From the IMG/VR virus record IMGVR_UViG_3300023110_000172, positions 1 through 22,995 of that record: a stretch of DNA of 22,995 nucleotides. One strand, given 5' to 3'. Below, piece by piece: positions 8,701 through 17,264 of this stretch. Position numbers and translations under genes: made by a program. Within the stretch, counting starts at the first letter, position 1, and each line of letters starts with the position of its first letter. This DNA is from a virus. Below the pieces are notes generated by a model. That model worked only from the letters and a program-made list of their open reading frames with translations, searched no databases and had not been told where the DNA came from.

Positions 8701-11700
8701 GACACTGGGGCTAAGTATTCTTGTTCTCTAACAGACATTCTATCAAAAGCAGCGTAATCCTCTGCTGTTGCATTATCAGGATAAACAGTTCTCTCAAAAG
8801 ACCTCCAAACATCAAACTGATCTTTAGTTATTTCACCTGCTTTATACATTCCTTCAACCTGATAATGAGATTGTTTTGAATGTGTGAGTCTTATGGGAAC
8901 CCCATATTTATTTGCCAACTCACTAACAGATTTTTCTTTAAGCACATCAGGCATTCCAGCTAAGTCTTCAGTAAGAGAATTCATGATGAAAAATCTATCA
9001 GACGGATCCATCTTTGGTAGATACAAATCAATACCTCTCAATCCATTGTCTCTGTTTAGAGGTATGTTTTGAGAAAAAAGAACTTCTCTTTCAATAGGAG
9101 TATCTTCCATTCTTCTTTCACCCTTTTGTGGCAACAATCTTTTGTCAAAGATGAATCTAGATCTAACATTGTCATCAAAACTTAATATTTCGTTAGACCA
9201 GTTCTCTAGTTCAGTCAGAAAAACAGCGTTTTCGTCATTTTCTGCAAGTCTTTTAGTGGCCTCTTCACCTTTTTGCTTTTTTTGAACGTTAGGCAATTTT
9301 ATTAACCCTTCATTAACTACGTCTAGACTTCTACTGTTATGATAAATCAACTGTATATCTTCAGGATCAGGAGCTGCGGTTCTGAACAATTCATCTGTCA
9401 TTGCAGCTACATCAGCTCTTTCTTTGTAACTTAGTTCAGGGTCTAGTCTCTTTAGAACTTTATCTATCTTTTTCTGTATATCTTTTACTTGATTTACTAT
9501 ACCCTCTTTATTTACATTTTGTTTTCCAGAATTAAAAGAATCCTTTAGCAAAGCGAGATCCAAATCATATTTTGCTAAATTTCTAAGATCTGTTTCGTTT
9601 AGCCCTTTTCTGGCACGATCCAAATACCTTTCTTTTGTTATCAGGATGTCGTCTTTTAGTCTCCTTAACTCATCCACATCACCCAAAAGACTATATGCTG
9701 TAGGGTTATCTTTTAATCTTTTTTCGATCTCTATATCATCATTTAATTGTGATTCATTCAGATCTAAAGCATCAAGCATGTTAGCAAATATGTATCTATC
9801 TTTTAGATCTCCCTCTGTTAGCATTTGCTCAGAAACTCTATCAAGCATAATCTCTCTAGCAAAATCATTTCTCTTTCTGAGAGCGAAGTAGCTTATACCA
9901 GCAGAAGCTGCGGTTGATGCAATAGCAACATCCTTCATAGCAGTAAAGTAATCGTCCCAGGAGTAATCTGTCAATCCATTTAAATCATCAATAAACATAG
10001 ACGAAACAGCAATTAGATCTTCTTCAAGAACTTCTCTTTTGGTTAGGGTAGTAAACTCTTGCATCGTGCCAGTAAATCCTTTTGCGTAAGACTTCACAAT
10101 GTCCATTAATTCAGCATTAGATGCTTTTTCAGCAAAAGGCTTGACCGCTTTATTTAAGCCTCTAAAATAATTATATGTGAAAGCTCTTGTAAATCCAAAT
10201 TCTACACCAGCCTGGGCTAGCGCAAGACCTCTTGCCTTGCTGTAAGACATGCCGCTATATCCAAGAAGACTCTTATCGACAAAACCATACATCTCTTTGG
10301 ATTTTTCAGCTAATTCTGAAAACTCTAAATTCTGATTCAATCTTTCTCCGTAAACAGAAAGGCCTGTAAGTGCCAATCCAGCAGTAGGATTTGCTAAAAA
10401 TGCAAAAGTAATAGGAGCTGTCTCTCCAACCGTCTGTCCTAATGACAAAGCAAACTGTCTGAAGCTCTCTGGGTCTGATAATGGGGCTGAATCTTCTACA
10501 TAAGAATCTCTGATTTTTTTGACCTCATTCCTCATGTATTTGAAAGGTTTTTTATACCTAGAGTCGAACCCTCTATGTATGCGCTCTCTATCCTCATCAC
10601 TCAACCCACCATATTTCATTGCGCTTATACTGGCAAGACCCTCTGTAGCAATACCGACAAAGTCTAATAAAGCCGCAGGAACTTCGGTGGCAATATTTAG
10701 TGTTTCTCCAAGGATAGGATTCATAACCATTTCAACATTATAACCAAAACGATCTCTTACAGAGTTAGGATCATATGTTTGTTTGTCCCAATACCTTGCA
10801 TATTGTTCTGTAAGTTTTCTGGTTATTTCCTGCATTGCTTCGCTACCAAAAAACAACTTAGACTCATCCATTACCATATCCAAATCACCACTATGATAAG
10901 CGTCTCTCATCGTTTCATCCCTAAGAACTTGTTTTGCATAGTTAAGTGAAGCAGGTCTACCATTTATAATTATAGAAGGTAATGTTATGTCTGCTGGATC
11001 AAGCAAGTTGCTCTGAATAAGCTGTCCTATCAAAACTTCTCCGTCTTCATTTGAATCAATAAAACTTTGTAAACCTCCGCTAAGATCTATCATCTTAACA
11101 ACGCCTTGAGAAAATCTGTCAATTTGATTTTGTCTAGCATCTAATATTTTATATTGCTCGTCTATAGCATCTTGTATTACTTTGTATTCAGGATTTATCT
11201 TCTGGTTTTTAACAGGTCCTGCTACCGTTCTAGACGTTAAATATGGGTCTGCAGAAAAAGAAGCTTCTTCTGAATACATTGGTATGTCTTTTCTTGCAGA
11301 TAGCAATTCGTCAATCTTTGCATTTGCTCTGTTTACTTGATCATTACCTATCTTAATCAAATCGCCATGAAGACCCTCTATTGCAGAAACAGGATCTGTA
11401 GTGAACTGAGTATATCTCTGTGTCCATGGCTCTTGATAAGCGCTTTTCATAAACATCTGAATCTGCTTTGCAGCGTTCTTATTTTTTATGTCATAAGACG
11501 AAGTATTAGGTCTTTTTAGTTGATTGAAACCAACGCCTATTCCTAAACCAACCCCTGCTGTTGTTGTAGCAACAACGTCTCCAATAGTTTGAGATAAATT
11601 TCTAGATAGCTTTATTGGTCCAGACGAGACTTGCTCACCATCACTGGGTCTAGTGTAGGTGATTACAATCTGATCCTTCATGCCCATCCCAGCTTGACTA

Positions 11701-12713
11701 AATGTAAAATTTAAATCGCCATAATCTTTTGTTAGCTTTACCTCTAACTCTTCTTCACTCAAATCGGATATGTAATCTGATGTGAGTTTGTTGAATAGCT
11801 CTTCGGTTGATAAAGATCTATAGCTATCTCTGTACTGTGTTTCTTTTTCACTAGCTTTTATAGCGCCTATTGAAAATGCAGAAACATTTAATGCGTTCTC
11901 ATATTCTTCAGGACTTATCTGAGCCATGTTTATGCCGCTCTCGTAATAAGACTGTCCTCTTTTTAGAGATTTATCTTGTTTTTCTAAATCTTCTAAAAGT
12001 GGAAGTGAGGCGAACTCTTTGCTCATTTCGACAGAAAACTGTTTCTTGAATTCATCAGGGTTATTTAAAAAATCTTCTCCACCCCTGTCCTTGAAGCTTT
12101 GCAAAAACAGAATGTCTTGATTTTTCTCTGAGAATAAGTCTTCTTCGGTGAGCCCTGACTTTTCCATCTTTTCCCTCATGGTGTCAGGCATATACTGGTA
12201 TTTACCTACAGCACGATACCTACCATTATCGTCTTTGTTTTCTTCTTGCCACTTTAAAACTTCTGAAATAGGCATGTCGACAAAGTTGTATCTCTCTTCT
12301 TTGTCATAATACCCTCTATATGCATTAGGGTCGTTGTTAGATTCACCCTTAGCTACGAGATGGGAAAACTCTTTTAAGTAATCTTTGTTCTTATGAAATA
12401 TTGAATCCGATGAAGATTCTTCTTGTTCCGAGTTGTATAGAAAATCCGTACGACCTGACAGAACACTTTCCGCAAGCTCTGCAGTGTTCGCAAAAGTCTT
12501 TTTTTTTTCGGATTCCTCTTCTTGCTGATCAGACACAGGCGCTTTGTTGAAATCAATACTTTCTATAAAACCACCCAGATCATCTGCGTTCTCGATGAAA
12601 AGAGATTTAGCCCTTGAATTATATTTTTCTAACAAAAGGCTTTTGTCAGCACTACTGAATTCATTAGGATTCTCAGCATAAAGCTCTCTTAACAATTTTT
12701 CGATTTCGTTCAT
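5727..12713 (-). CDS. Giant internal virion (ejection) protein, T7 gp16-like, with N-terminal muramidase-like domain
   Basis: A 2328-aa protein, far longer than T7 gp16 (about 1318 aa). After a charged, low-complexity start (residues 1-110) comes a lysozyme/transglycosylase-like domain: KGESNNDPNAY with candidate catalytic E124, ISEVLKWQEE near 149-158, GKYQYMPDTM at 170-179. This domain would open peptidoglycan during DNA injection. The middle is long and mostly helical, with hydrophobic stretches near residues 385-400, 660-700, 770-790 and 925-945, and another (FKALTPIFSIMTAELLTPL) near 2080, compatible with forming a channel across the envelope. The Lys/Pro-rich C-terminus ends KKTLNQ. Order small-medium-giant with the two genes upstream mirrors T7 gp14-gp15-gp16. 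It starts one base after the preceding gene's stop. Homology is inferred from domain, size and order. Confidence 0.82.
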   Translation of the reverse strand: MNEIEKLLRELYAENPNEFSSADKSLLLEKYNSRAKSLFIENADDLGGFIESIDFNKAPVSDQQEEESEKKKTFANTAELAESVLSGRTDFLYNSEQEESSSDSIFHKNKDYLKEFSHLVAKGESNNDPNAYRGYYDKEERYNFVDMPISEVLKWQEENKDDNGRYRAVGKYQYMPDTMREKMEKSGLTEEDLFSEKNQDILFLQSFKDRGGEDFLNNPDEFKKQFSVEMSKEFASLPLLEDLEKQDKSLKRGQSYYESGINMAQISPEEYENALNVSAFSIGAIKASEKETQYRDSYRSLSTEELFNKLTSDYISDLSEEELEVKLTKDYGDLNFTFSQAGMGMKDQIVITYTRPSDGEQVSSGPIKLSRNLSQTIGDVVATTTAGVGLGIGVGFNQLKRPNTSSYDIKNKNAAKQIQMFMKSAYQEPWTQRYTQFTTDPVSAIEGLHGDLIKIGNDQVNRANAKIDELLSARKDIPMYSEEASFSADPYLTSRTVAGPVKNQKINPEYKVIQDAIDEQYKILDARQNQIDRFSQGVVKMIDLSGGLQSFIDSNEDGEVLIGQLIQSNLLDPADITLPSIIINGRPASLNYAKQVLRDETMRDAYHSGDLDMVMDESKLFFGSEAMQEITRKLTEQYARYWDKQTYDPNSVRDRFGYNVEMVMNPILGETLNIATEVPAALLDFVGIATEGLASISAMKYGGLSDEDRERIHRGFDSRYKKPFKYMRNEVKKIRDSYVEDSAPLSDPESFRQFALSLGQTVGETAPITFAFLANPTAGLALTGLSVYGERLNQNLEFSELAEKSKEMYGFVDKSLLGYSGMSYSKARGLALAQAGVEFGFTRAFTYNYFRGLNKAVKPFAEKASNAELMDIVKSYAKGFTGTMQEFTTLTKREVLEEDLIAVSSMFIDDLNGLTDYSWDDYFTAMKDVAIASTAASAGISYFALRKRNDFAREIMLDRVSEQMLTEGDLKDRYIFANMLDALDLNESQLNDDIEIEKRLKDNPTAYSLLGDVDELRRLKDDILITKERYLDRARKGLNETDLRNLAKYDLDLALLKDSFNSGKQNVNKEGIVNQVKDIQKKIDKVLKRLDPELSYKERADVAAMTDELFRTAAPDPEDIQLIYHNSRSLDVVNEGLIKLPNVQKKQKGEEATKRLAENDENAVFLTELENWSNEILSFDDNVRSRFIFDKRLLPQKGERRMEDTPIEREVLFSQNIPLNRDNGLRGIDLYLPKMDPSDRFFIMNSLTEDLAGMPDVLKEKSVSELANKYGVPIRLTHSKQSHYQVEGMYKAGEITKDQFDVWRSFERTVYPDNATAEDYAAFDRMSVREQEYLAPVSDFDKEMRSTADILVNLRSTFTNPKVGIDPSKNVFVENSQEISDIISYLRNNNEKTNISPEYARRIKSFMNGINKEGEGFNVERSGVVSLANYLRGDLIAKKIALAKPTDVTGKIIPLTVLESWYNIPGLRLSSVNQAISMMLKNGQMKMPLLELSNKMNVAISQSLQGTQADIDEFNNLMFLDGQLTDKRKQKFFSKESQIEIGMLGYLGKYTKADLKSEKTEEDRQEQFLARKKELQLAIEQTYGKDQTKEGKKLYDMHRKIFDRLVSRASTYGDAQNNAGKDQQKGIDFLRDVFRKDKDRIASFMRHHLGKEPTMWEEYVPTIFDQIVASDGSSDIESYFNSLPDMYNVTSATVPSNLREARVDGTISGRLPLENFFRLTLNTYKNSRAYMDVRPLMDQFEGAIDSKNFSDLFDQTTRNRIVKGKMGSDYDFMVDVLKSKNKNIATYLSSHGSKEPLKRDVGYYASNLARLATKTAGAARLTTLDMRLKQGYSAMFGQLPVLGKEAASFLTNRIAEFTAFQGQPRMEANRFYQAVLDQSQTKTRGGDTAFEKGFIERAAIEDPSWMLPKFSKKVGDGIDYVTDGLFEGLLASTDRYAGKSTFLAHYMDYEYKNNPDVRDMNNEEFWEYASKNINTKAIAHADFEVERSQTQGAAWDLGTVFGGVNASEMVKVFSRVAFMFGRFAQNRKVGIANDLSILNDTYASNSDKANAKRRLASAATEIGVFKALTPIFSIMTAELLTPLISSLVGWDDDFDKYLSEWTDVIGYDNADEVTKYKLDLYNYERDLVKESVGGLFEGMLPIPLPSGVIDIGTALTNNALKNAGIVDEDVFNIYNRNIRGLGSDLEPISQETLGTYLTTLFGIYELTMEDGINLYNAGVYFANEKMPKFGTLGKDRYVTEGAEKAAAILHLITIANAVIPSGDLRRLQRGLRGVLERKYLTTVPPVSLKNEGTTPVFKKQEKPSRTRTKNEIKNAVEMNELIKKTLNQ

Positions 12714-12714
12714 C

Positions 12715-14676
12715 CTATTTTATATTTAATGCCTTTATTAATATTCTTACTGGATCGTCTTTGAATGCCGCTCCTACTTCTTGTTTTGCTTGAGCCAGTC
12801 TTATTTGGAAATTCTTATCAGCTTTAATAAGTCGATTTGTTAAAGCTTGAACCTCAGCCTTATTAAGAGGCTTAGAAACAGACGACATAGTAGTCGATCT
12901 TTCAGAAACCAAACCAACCCCTCCTTGAGTAATAGCGCTTTGCTTCTGTGGCTGACCTGCTGCCAGGACCTGTGTTGATTGGTATTCAGCCTGACCAACG
13001 ACTCTAATGCCCATTGGTATTTTTGTCACTCTGCTTGAATCGAATTCTGTTTCTCCTGGTTTAGGTGTATATCCATGTCTGTATGTGACAGTTATACCGC
13101 TAATGTTTTCCAGCTCTTGTCCTGTAGAATTAGTTTTAACAACCGCTTGCACATCAGCTTTAGAAAGGTTCAATCCTAAAGACATGTGAGATTGTTCCAT
13201 AGTCTTGTCCCTGTAAATGTCTTCTAGGCTCTCTGGTCGTCTTTCTTCTCTTGGAGACAATACATTTATTTTTTTTGTATTGCCACTATCATCAGTAACG
13301 GTCTGTTCTCTTTCTACATAGTATAAATCAGGATTGGATTTCTTGAACTGTTGATTACTCATTACCTCATTTATGATTTCTTGATTAGATTTCGATTTAA
13401 TTTCGTCAACCGATTGATTAAATCCTTTTATCTTGTCTTCAGGTGTCTGTGCTTCTGATGACATCAAAAATGCTTTAGTTCCTATCTGATGAAGCATTGC
13501 ATAATCAACATTGCTCATTTTTTTGCCATACCCTGAAGGATCCAAACTATCTGAATCTTCTGCAGAAATAGATGATCTTTGAACGATGCCTCCAGCATCC
13601 CCATAGGTGCTTACTATTCCTAAAGATCCTGATCCTCCACCTATAGTGCCTTTTCTAACTATCTGTGCATTTTTAGTTGTTTCAACTCCGAAAGTCTCAT
13701 CTAGGTATTGAGAGAAACTATCTTTAACTTCTTTAAGCTTTCTAGCATCTTCCTCGTTGTTTTCTGGATCAAAAACTACAGATCCATTAGAAACCCTATA
13801 TGTTTTTCCAGAACCACTTCCAGGTTCATACCCCATATGATCATGAAGATAAGAAACAATATCATGTTTACTCATTTCATTTACGAAAGTTTCTTTTAGT
13901 TTCTTGTAATTTTCTGGTGTATCTACTATATGACCAGTTATTACTGCGGTTGCATTCGCATCATCTAAATCCAATAATTCAGGAGGAAGAAAGTCTTTGT
14001 TTTTATTTACAAATATATCTCTAAACGTTTTTGCCTCATCAAGCTTGTTGAACATTGCAATGTCTTCTGGGCCACTAGAAACGAATTCTTTAATGTCTGT
14101 GGAAACCCAAACAGGATTGCCCTTTTCGTCTCTCTCACCTCTATCTATAACATAAGATCCGTCTTTTACAGAAATTGAGTTTACAGATCCTCTGCCCATT
14201 ACCTTTCCTAGATTGTAGTCCAAAATAGATAATTGAGCTCCAGAAACCTCGTCTCCTTTCTCTGCGATAGCATCTCTTGTATCTTTATAAAATTGTGGAA
14301 GTTTTGTGAACGATGCTGCAGACCCCATGCTTTTTGCTAATAGCTGATTATAATCATTAACAGTAAAGCCGTCTTTTCCTATTCTGCTTTTAGCTGAATA
14401 AATGTCTTCTCTAACTTTAGACATTAAATCTGCTGCTCCTCTATCAAAAAGCTCGTTTCCTGTTATTGGTGCGTCTGCAAGCTTTATAGCTTCATCAGTT
14501 CTTTCCAGAACCTGAGCATCTACAGATCTTTTAACCTCTTCAATGTGCTTAACGCCATCAAGGTATAGTTTTCCAAATTCACCGAAATCTTCTTGTATCG
14601 GCCCCCCTGTGGTACTGTAGTCGAATAGGTTTCTATTTCTATAAACCCCACCTAAACCTCTTCTGGAATTAGCCAT
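12715..14676 (-). CDS. Internal virion protein, T7 gp15-like
   Basis: A 653-aa hydrophilic protein rich in Asp, Glu, Lys and Ser, with predicted helices at both ends (for example AEVQALTNRLIKADKNF near the C-terminus). It sits between the gp14-like and gp16-like genes with 1-3 base gaps and is close in size to T7 gp15 (about 747 aa). Family members form the tube between outer membrane channel and gp16 during DNA ejection. I see no enzymatic motif. A Gly-rich patch (GTIGGGSGSLG) lies mid-protein. Assignment depends mainly on position and size; any other large core protein would look similar. Confidence 0.65.
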   Translation of the reverse strand: MANSRRGLGGVYRNRNLFDYSTTGGPIQEDFGEFGKLYLDGVKHIEEVKRSVDAQVLERTDEAIKLADAPITGNELFDRGAADLMSKVREDIYSAKSRIGKDGFTVNDYNQLLAKSMGSAASFTKLPQFYKDTRDAIAEKGDEVSGAQLSILDYNLGKVMGRGSVNSISVKDGSYVIDRGERDEKGNPVWVSTDIKEFVSSGPEDIAMFNKLDEAKTFRDIFVNKNKDFLPPELLDLDDANATAVITGHIVDTPENYKKLKETFVNEMSKHDIVSYLHDHMGYEPGSGSGKTYRVSNGSVVFDPENNEEDARKLKEVKDSFSQYLDETFGVETTKNAQIVRKGTIGGGSGSLGIVSTYGDAGGIVQRSSISAEDSDSLDPSGYGKKMSNVDYAMLHQIGTKAFLMSSEAQTPEDKIKGFNQSVDEIKSKSNQEIINEVMSNQQFKKSNPDLYYVEREQTVTDDSGNTKKINVLSPREERRPESLEDIYRDKTMEQSHMSLGLNLSKADVQAVVKTNSTGQELENISGITVTYRHGYTPKPGETEFDSSRVTKIPMGIRVVGQAEYQSTQVLAAGQPQKQSAITQGGVGLVSERSTTMSSVSKPLNKAEVQALTNRLIKADKNFQIRLAQAKQEVGAAFKDDPVRILIKALNIK

Positions 14677-14679
14677 TTA

Positions 14680-15315
14680 TTAACTTTTTTTCTTAAATAT
14701 ACTTCCTATTGCAGCACCTAACTTCGTCTCACCCTTAAAAGTTTGGCCGAGCTTTGTTTGGTTAAAAGGCTTTCTTTGTTTGCCTGCGCTTCCAGTTGTA
14801 GTTGCTGTTTGTTCTTCTTGTCCAAGACCCAAACCAAGTCCGATTTGAGAAAGATCTCCAATAGCACCATATATATCTTGTCTGGCTGCAGCCATGTCTT
14901 CGCTAGCTCCTGATATCTTAGCTGCTTTTTGCGCCATTTCAAAATCACCATAATCAGCTTCACGACCAGCGATATCCATATCTCTTCGATACATTCTTTG
15001 TTCTGCTTCTGCGCCTATCTCTGCCATACCTGCAATACCTGCTTCAGCGACTTTTCCAAGACCTCCAATGACTGCTCTCGTGCCTGCTTGTCTCAAAGTG
15101 TCTTGCATTTCGGATCTCATCGCCTGGATATCTTCTCTTCGCTGCTCTAAGTCTTCTTGAGGAATTCCTTTTTCATAAGGATTTTGTGGCAGTGGAGCAA
15201 CTTCAGCTTCCATCTGTTTTCTCATTGCAAGCTTTCTTTGTTGAAAACCATCAACGAGCTTTCCCACACTTCCTGCGACAGCCATACCTGTACTAATTAA
15301 TGTGAAAGGATCCAT
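14680..15315 (-). CDS. Internal virion protein, T7 gp14-like
   Basis: A 211-aa protein, near T7 gp14 (196 aa). It begins with a small-residue hydrophobic segment (LISTGMAVAGSVGKLV), followed by a charged coiled-coil-like region (EDLEQRREDIQAMRSEM) and an Ala/Gly-rich amphipathic region (RAVIGGLGKVAEAGIAGMAE) and (AIGDLSQIGLGLGLG), the pattern expected of a protein that inserts into the outer membrane as a pore. The C-terminus is basic (IGSIFKKKS). A TAnnTTTG element lies 17 bases upstream of the ATG, so it probably heads the ejection-protein transcript with the two following genes. Confidence 0.7.
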   Translation of the reverse strand: MDPFTLISTGMAVAGSVGKLVDGFQQRKLAMRKQMEAEVAPLPQNPYEKGIPQEDLEQRREDIQAMRSEMQDTLRQAGTRAVIGGLGKVAEAGIAGMAEIGAEAEQRMYRRDMDIAGREADYGDFEMAQKAAKISGASEDMAAARQDIYGAIGDLSQIGLGLGLGQEEQTATTTGSAGKQRKPFNQTKLGQTFKGETKLGAAIGSIFKKKS

Positions 15316-15331
15316 ACTAAATAATTTTTAA

Positions 15332-15339
15332 CAAATATA
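15332..15339 (-). promoter_or_regulatory. Bacteroidota -7 element before the gp14-like gene
   Basis: On the minus strand this reads TATATTTG, an exact match to TAnnTTTG, with the ATG 17 bases downstream. I do not see a TTTG -33 element at the standard distance. It lies in the short gap before the ejection-protein genes. Confidence 0.5.
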
Positions 15340-15345
15340 CAAAAT

Positions 15346-16095
15346 TTACAGGTTGCTCTTAGTAACCTCAGAGTCTACAGCATATAGCTCAATAGGCGAT
15401 GTGCTTGAGTTTGTCATGGTGTACTTTGTGTAATACCCTCTAACTCCTTCCGACTCGGAGGTTTGATTTTTACCCAACATAATAAAATCACCTGAAACAG
15501 GCATAGACGATATATTTTTAATTGTTATCGAATTCAAATTAATACTTTCAACAACCCCAACAAGAGTCATATCCCCAATCTCTGATGTTTCCTCATTAAC
15601 AGTTGCTTTGTAAATATTGTCCTCCACGGATAATGTAGAGTCTGAAAAATCAGAAAAATTTATAGTGTCAGAGGAAACGCTTGTGCAAACTCCAATTCCT
15701 TGAAAAGTGAGCTTTTTCGTGTCTACCTCATCGTTATTGTTTCTAACGTACGCATAATACATGTTTTCTCTTTTAACAAAAGATTCTTTTTTTATGTGTC
15801 CGCTTTCAATATCGCTGTCAACCAAAACATCCCAATTTTTACTGTTTCCTTCAGTCTTTACAGCCCTATACATTTTAACTTCAGAAGGCCCTTCGTTATT
15901 AACGAATTCAATCCTCGTGTCGTAAGATTCACCATAAAATGTATTTCTGTCATTATCATCTTTATGATGCACATATATTTGTCCATTTTTGAAAGTAAAA
16001 TATTCATCATTAAGATTGTCTATCCATTCTGGTTCATAAGAATAAAACGATGTCCATCCTTGTACCGATTTCTTATATGTTAATGTTTTAGCCAT
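15346..16095 (-). CDS. Virion structural protein (tail-associated)
   Basis: A 249-aa beta-rich protein. The start TYKKSVQGWTSFYSYEPEW, followed by LNDEYFTFKNGQIYVHH and NTFYG near residues 50-55, resembles a virion-protein type I recall from marine phages, which also share a C-terminal MLGKN...GYYTKYTM-type segment (visible here near residues 206-228) and the final AVDSEV. Those proteins are usually annotated only as virion structural proteins. Alternating short polar and hydrophobic segments suggest a mostly beta fold suited to a tail or fibre-base role. The start lies one base from the preceding gene's stop, so it is co-transcribed with the Pro-linker protein. Confidence 0.6.
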   Translation of the reverse strand: MAKTLTYKKSVQGWTSFYSYEPEWIDNLNDEYFTFKNGQIYVHHKDDNDRNTFYGESYDTRIEFVNNEGPSEVKMYRAVKTEGNSKNWDVLVDSDIESGHIKKESFVKRENMYYAYVRNNNDEVDTKKLTFQGIGVCTSVSSDTINFSDFSDSTLSVEDNIYKATVNEETSEIGDMTLVGVVESINLNSITIKNISSMPVSGDFIMLGKNQTSESEGVRGYYTKYTMTNSSTSPIELYAVDSEVTKSNL

Positions 16096-16096
16096 A

Positions 16097-17236
16097 TTAT
16101 AATATTCTTACACTTAATGTAGCTGTACCGAATGCTCCTGAAGCACAGTCTAATGGTTCTAGCTGTAACTTGTAAATACCAACAGGTAACGTTATTGTTT
16201 TTGTTTCAATAGTTGGTCCAGATTGGTCTCTACCGTTAATAACATATGGAGGCCATCCGTAAGGGTTTGATGGGAATGACACATATTGTGTGTAAATACC
16301 TGCATTATTCAACAACAATCTACCTGTAGCATAAACGTATTCACCTGTCGTAACATCCACCTCTATTTTAACTTCAACTTCCCCTTCAGCTTCGACATTG
16401 AATATTCCTGTTTGATTTACGCTATTTGAACAATTAACATTTATGGAAGTAGTTCCTGTAATTACCGCAGATTTATCTGGCACGACTGCTGGATCTGTAC
16501 AGCACTCAGAACACTCACTATAAATAGGAGTAGTTGAGTTTATAATAACGTTATGAGCTTGCTGAGGAGAAACTTGTTCCCTGACCTCCCAACAACAAGA
16601 ACTATTTTCAGTCTTAACAACTTGACCCTTGTTTAATTGTCTTGTTGTTCTCACTATTCTCCTTTCTTTGTTATTATAGCAATTTATCGTTTCGTAGTGA
16701 TTTTTATTTATATCTACGTCTGAAAAACCATCTGCCCATTCTACAAACTCTACGTCTATTTCTGCTCCACTATTCAAGAAAGGCTCAGTAAGAGATTCCA
16801 TTTCCCTATCTGTATCTGGATACATTATTTTTGAAACCTTTTGACCAGTAGAACAGTCTGTAATCTGGAAATAAGATGTGCGAACAGGATCTCTATTAGT
16901 GATAAGATACACAGCACATTCTGTGTTAGCTACATCTAAGGTAACACAAGGATTACAAGTTGTCTGATCAGGTATAGGCTCTTCCTGTGGAACAAAAACA
17001 GGAACAGGTGTTGGTGAAGGTGATGGCGTCGGTGTAGGAGTAGTACCAGGCGCTGGAGCTGGTGTAGGAGCTGGCGTGGGCACATCGTACACATATAGAG
17101 GGCAAGACCTAGTATCTGTATAAGGCTCAATGTAATCTGGGTCAGAAGATTGATTTACCTTCGTTTCAGTTGTTGCCTTACCATTTATGTATTTTCTAAG
17201 TCTTGTAACAGTCTTTAGTCCAGTAGTCTCTGCCAT
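16097..17236 (-). CDS. Pro-rich-linker virion protein, candidate glycosylation substrate (379 aa)
   Basis: Not a recognised named protein. Residues 9-46 form a small N-terminal domain ending DPDYIEPYTDTRSC, shared with the 452-aa protein at 21435-22793. Residues 53-84 are a linker of TP, AP, SP and VP repeats. The rest (about 90-379) is cysteine-rich (CNPC, CC, CSECC) with beta-rich repeats, ending in a lectin- or fibre-like beta domain. No signal peptide is seen, so it would be a cytoplasmically made virion component, perhaps a fibre or surface decoration. A TAnnTTTG element lies just upstream. The linker resembles plant hydroxyproline glycomodules and the gene is next to the hydroxylase-glycosyltransferase cluster, so I infer it is a target. 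Confidence 0.6.
   Translation of the reverse strand: MAETTGLKTVTRLRKYINGKATTETKVNQSSDPDYIEPYTDTRSCPLYVYDVPTPAPTPAPAPGTTPTPTPSPSPTPVPVFVPQEEPIPDQTTCNPCVTLDVANTECAVYLITNRDPVRTSYFQITDCSTGQKVSKIMYPDTDREMESLTEPFLNSGAEIDVEFVEWADGFSDVDINKNHYETINCYNNKERRIVRTTRQLNKGQVVKTENSSCCWEVREQVSPQQAHNVIINSTTPIYSECSECCTDPAVVPDKSAVITGTTSINVNCSNSVNQTGIFNVEAEGEVEVKIEVDVTTGEYVYATGRLLLNNAGIYTQYVSFPSNPYGWPPYVINGRDQSGPTIETKTITLPVGIYKLQLEPLDCASGAFGTATLSVRIL
16985..17080 (-). repeat. TP/AP/SP/VP repeat linker coding block
   Basis: Codes for residues 53-84 of the 379-aa protein, where nearly every second residue is Pro preceded by Thr, Ala, Ser or Val. At the DNA level it is a degenerate GGHGTHGG-type simple repeat on the plus strand. 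These are the candidate hydroxylation sites. Confidence 0.85.
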
Positions 17237-17251
17237 CTACAGAATTTTCTA

Positions 17252-17259
17252 CAAAGATA
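17252..17259 (-). promoter_or_regulatory. Bacteroidota -7 element before the Pro-linker protein gene
   Basis: The minus strand reads TATCTTTG, an exact TAnnTTTG match, 16 bases from the ATG at 17236 and just downstream of the epimerase stop. No convincing -33 TTTG is seen. It would allow this structural gene and its followers to be transcribed independently of the sugar genes. Confidence 0.5.
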
Positions 17260-17264
17260 GTAAA

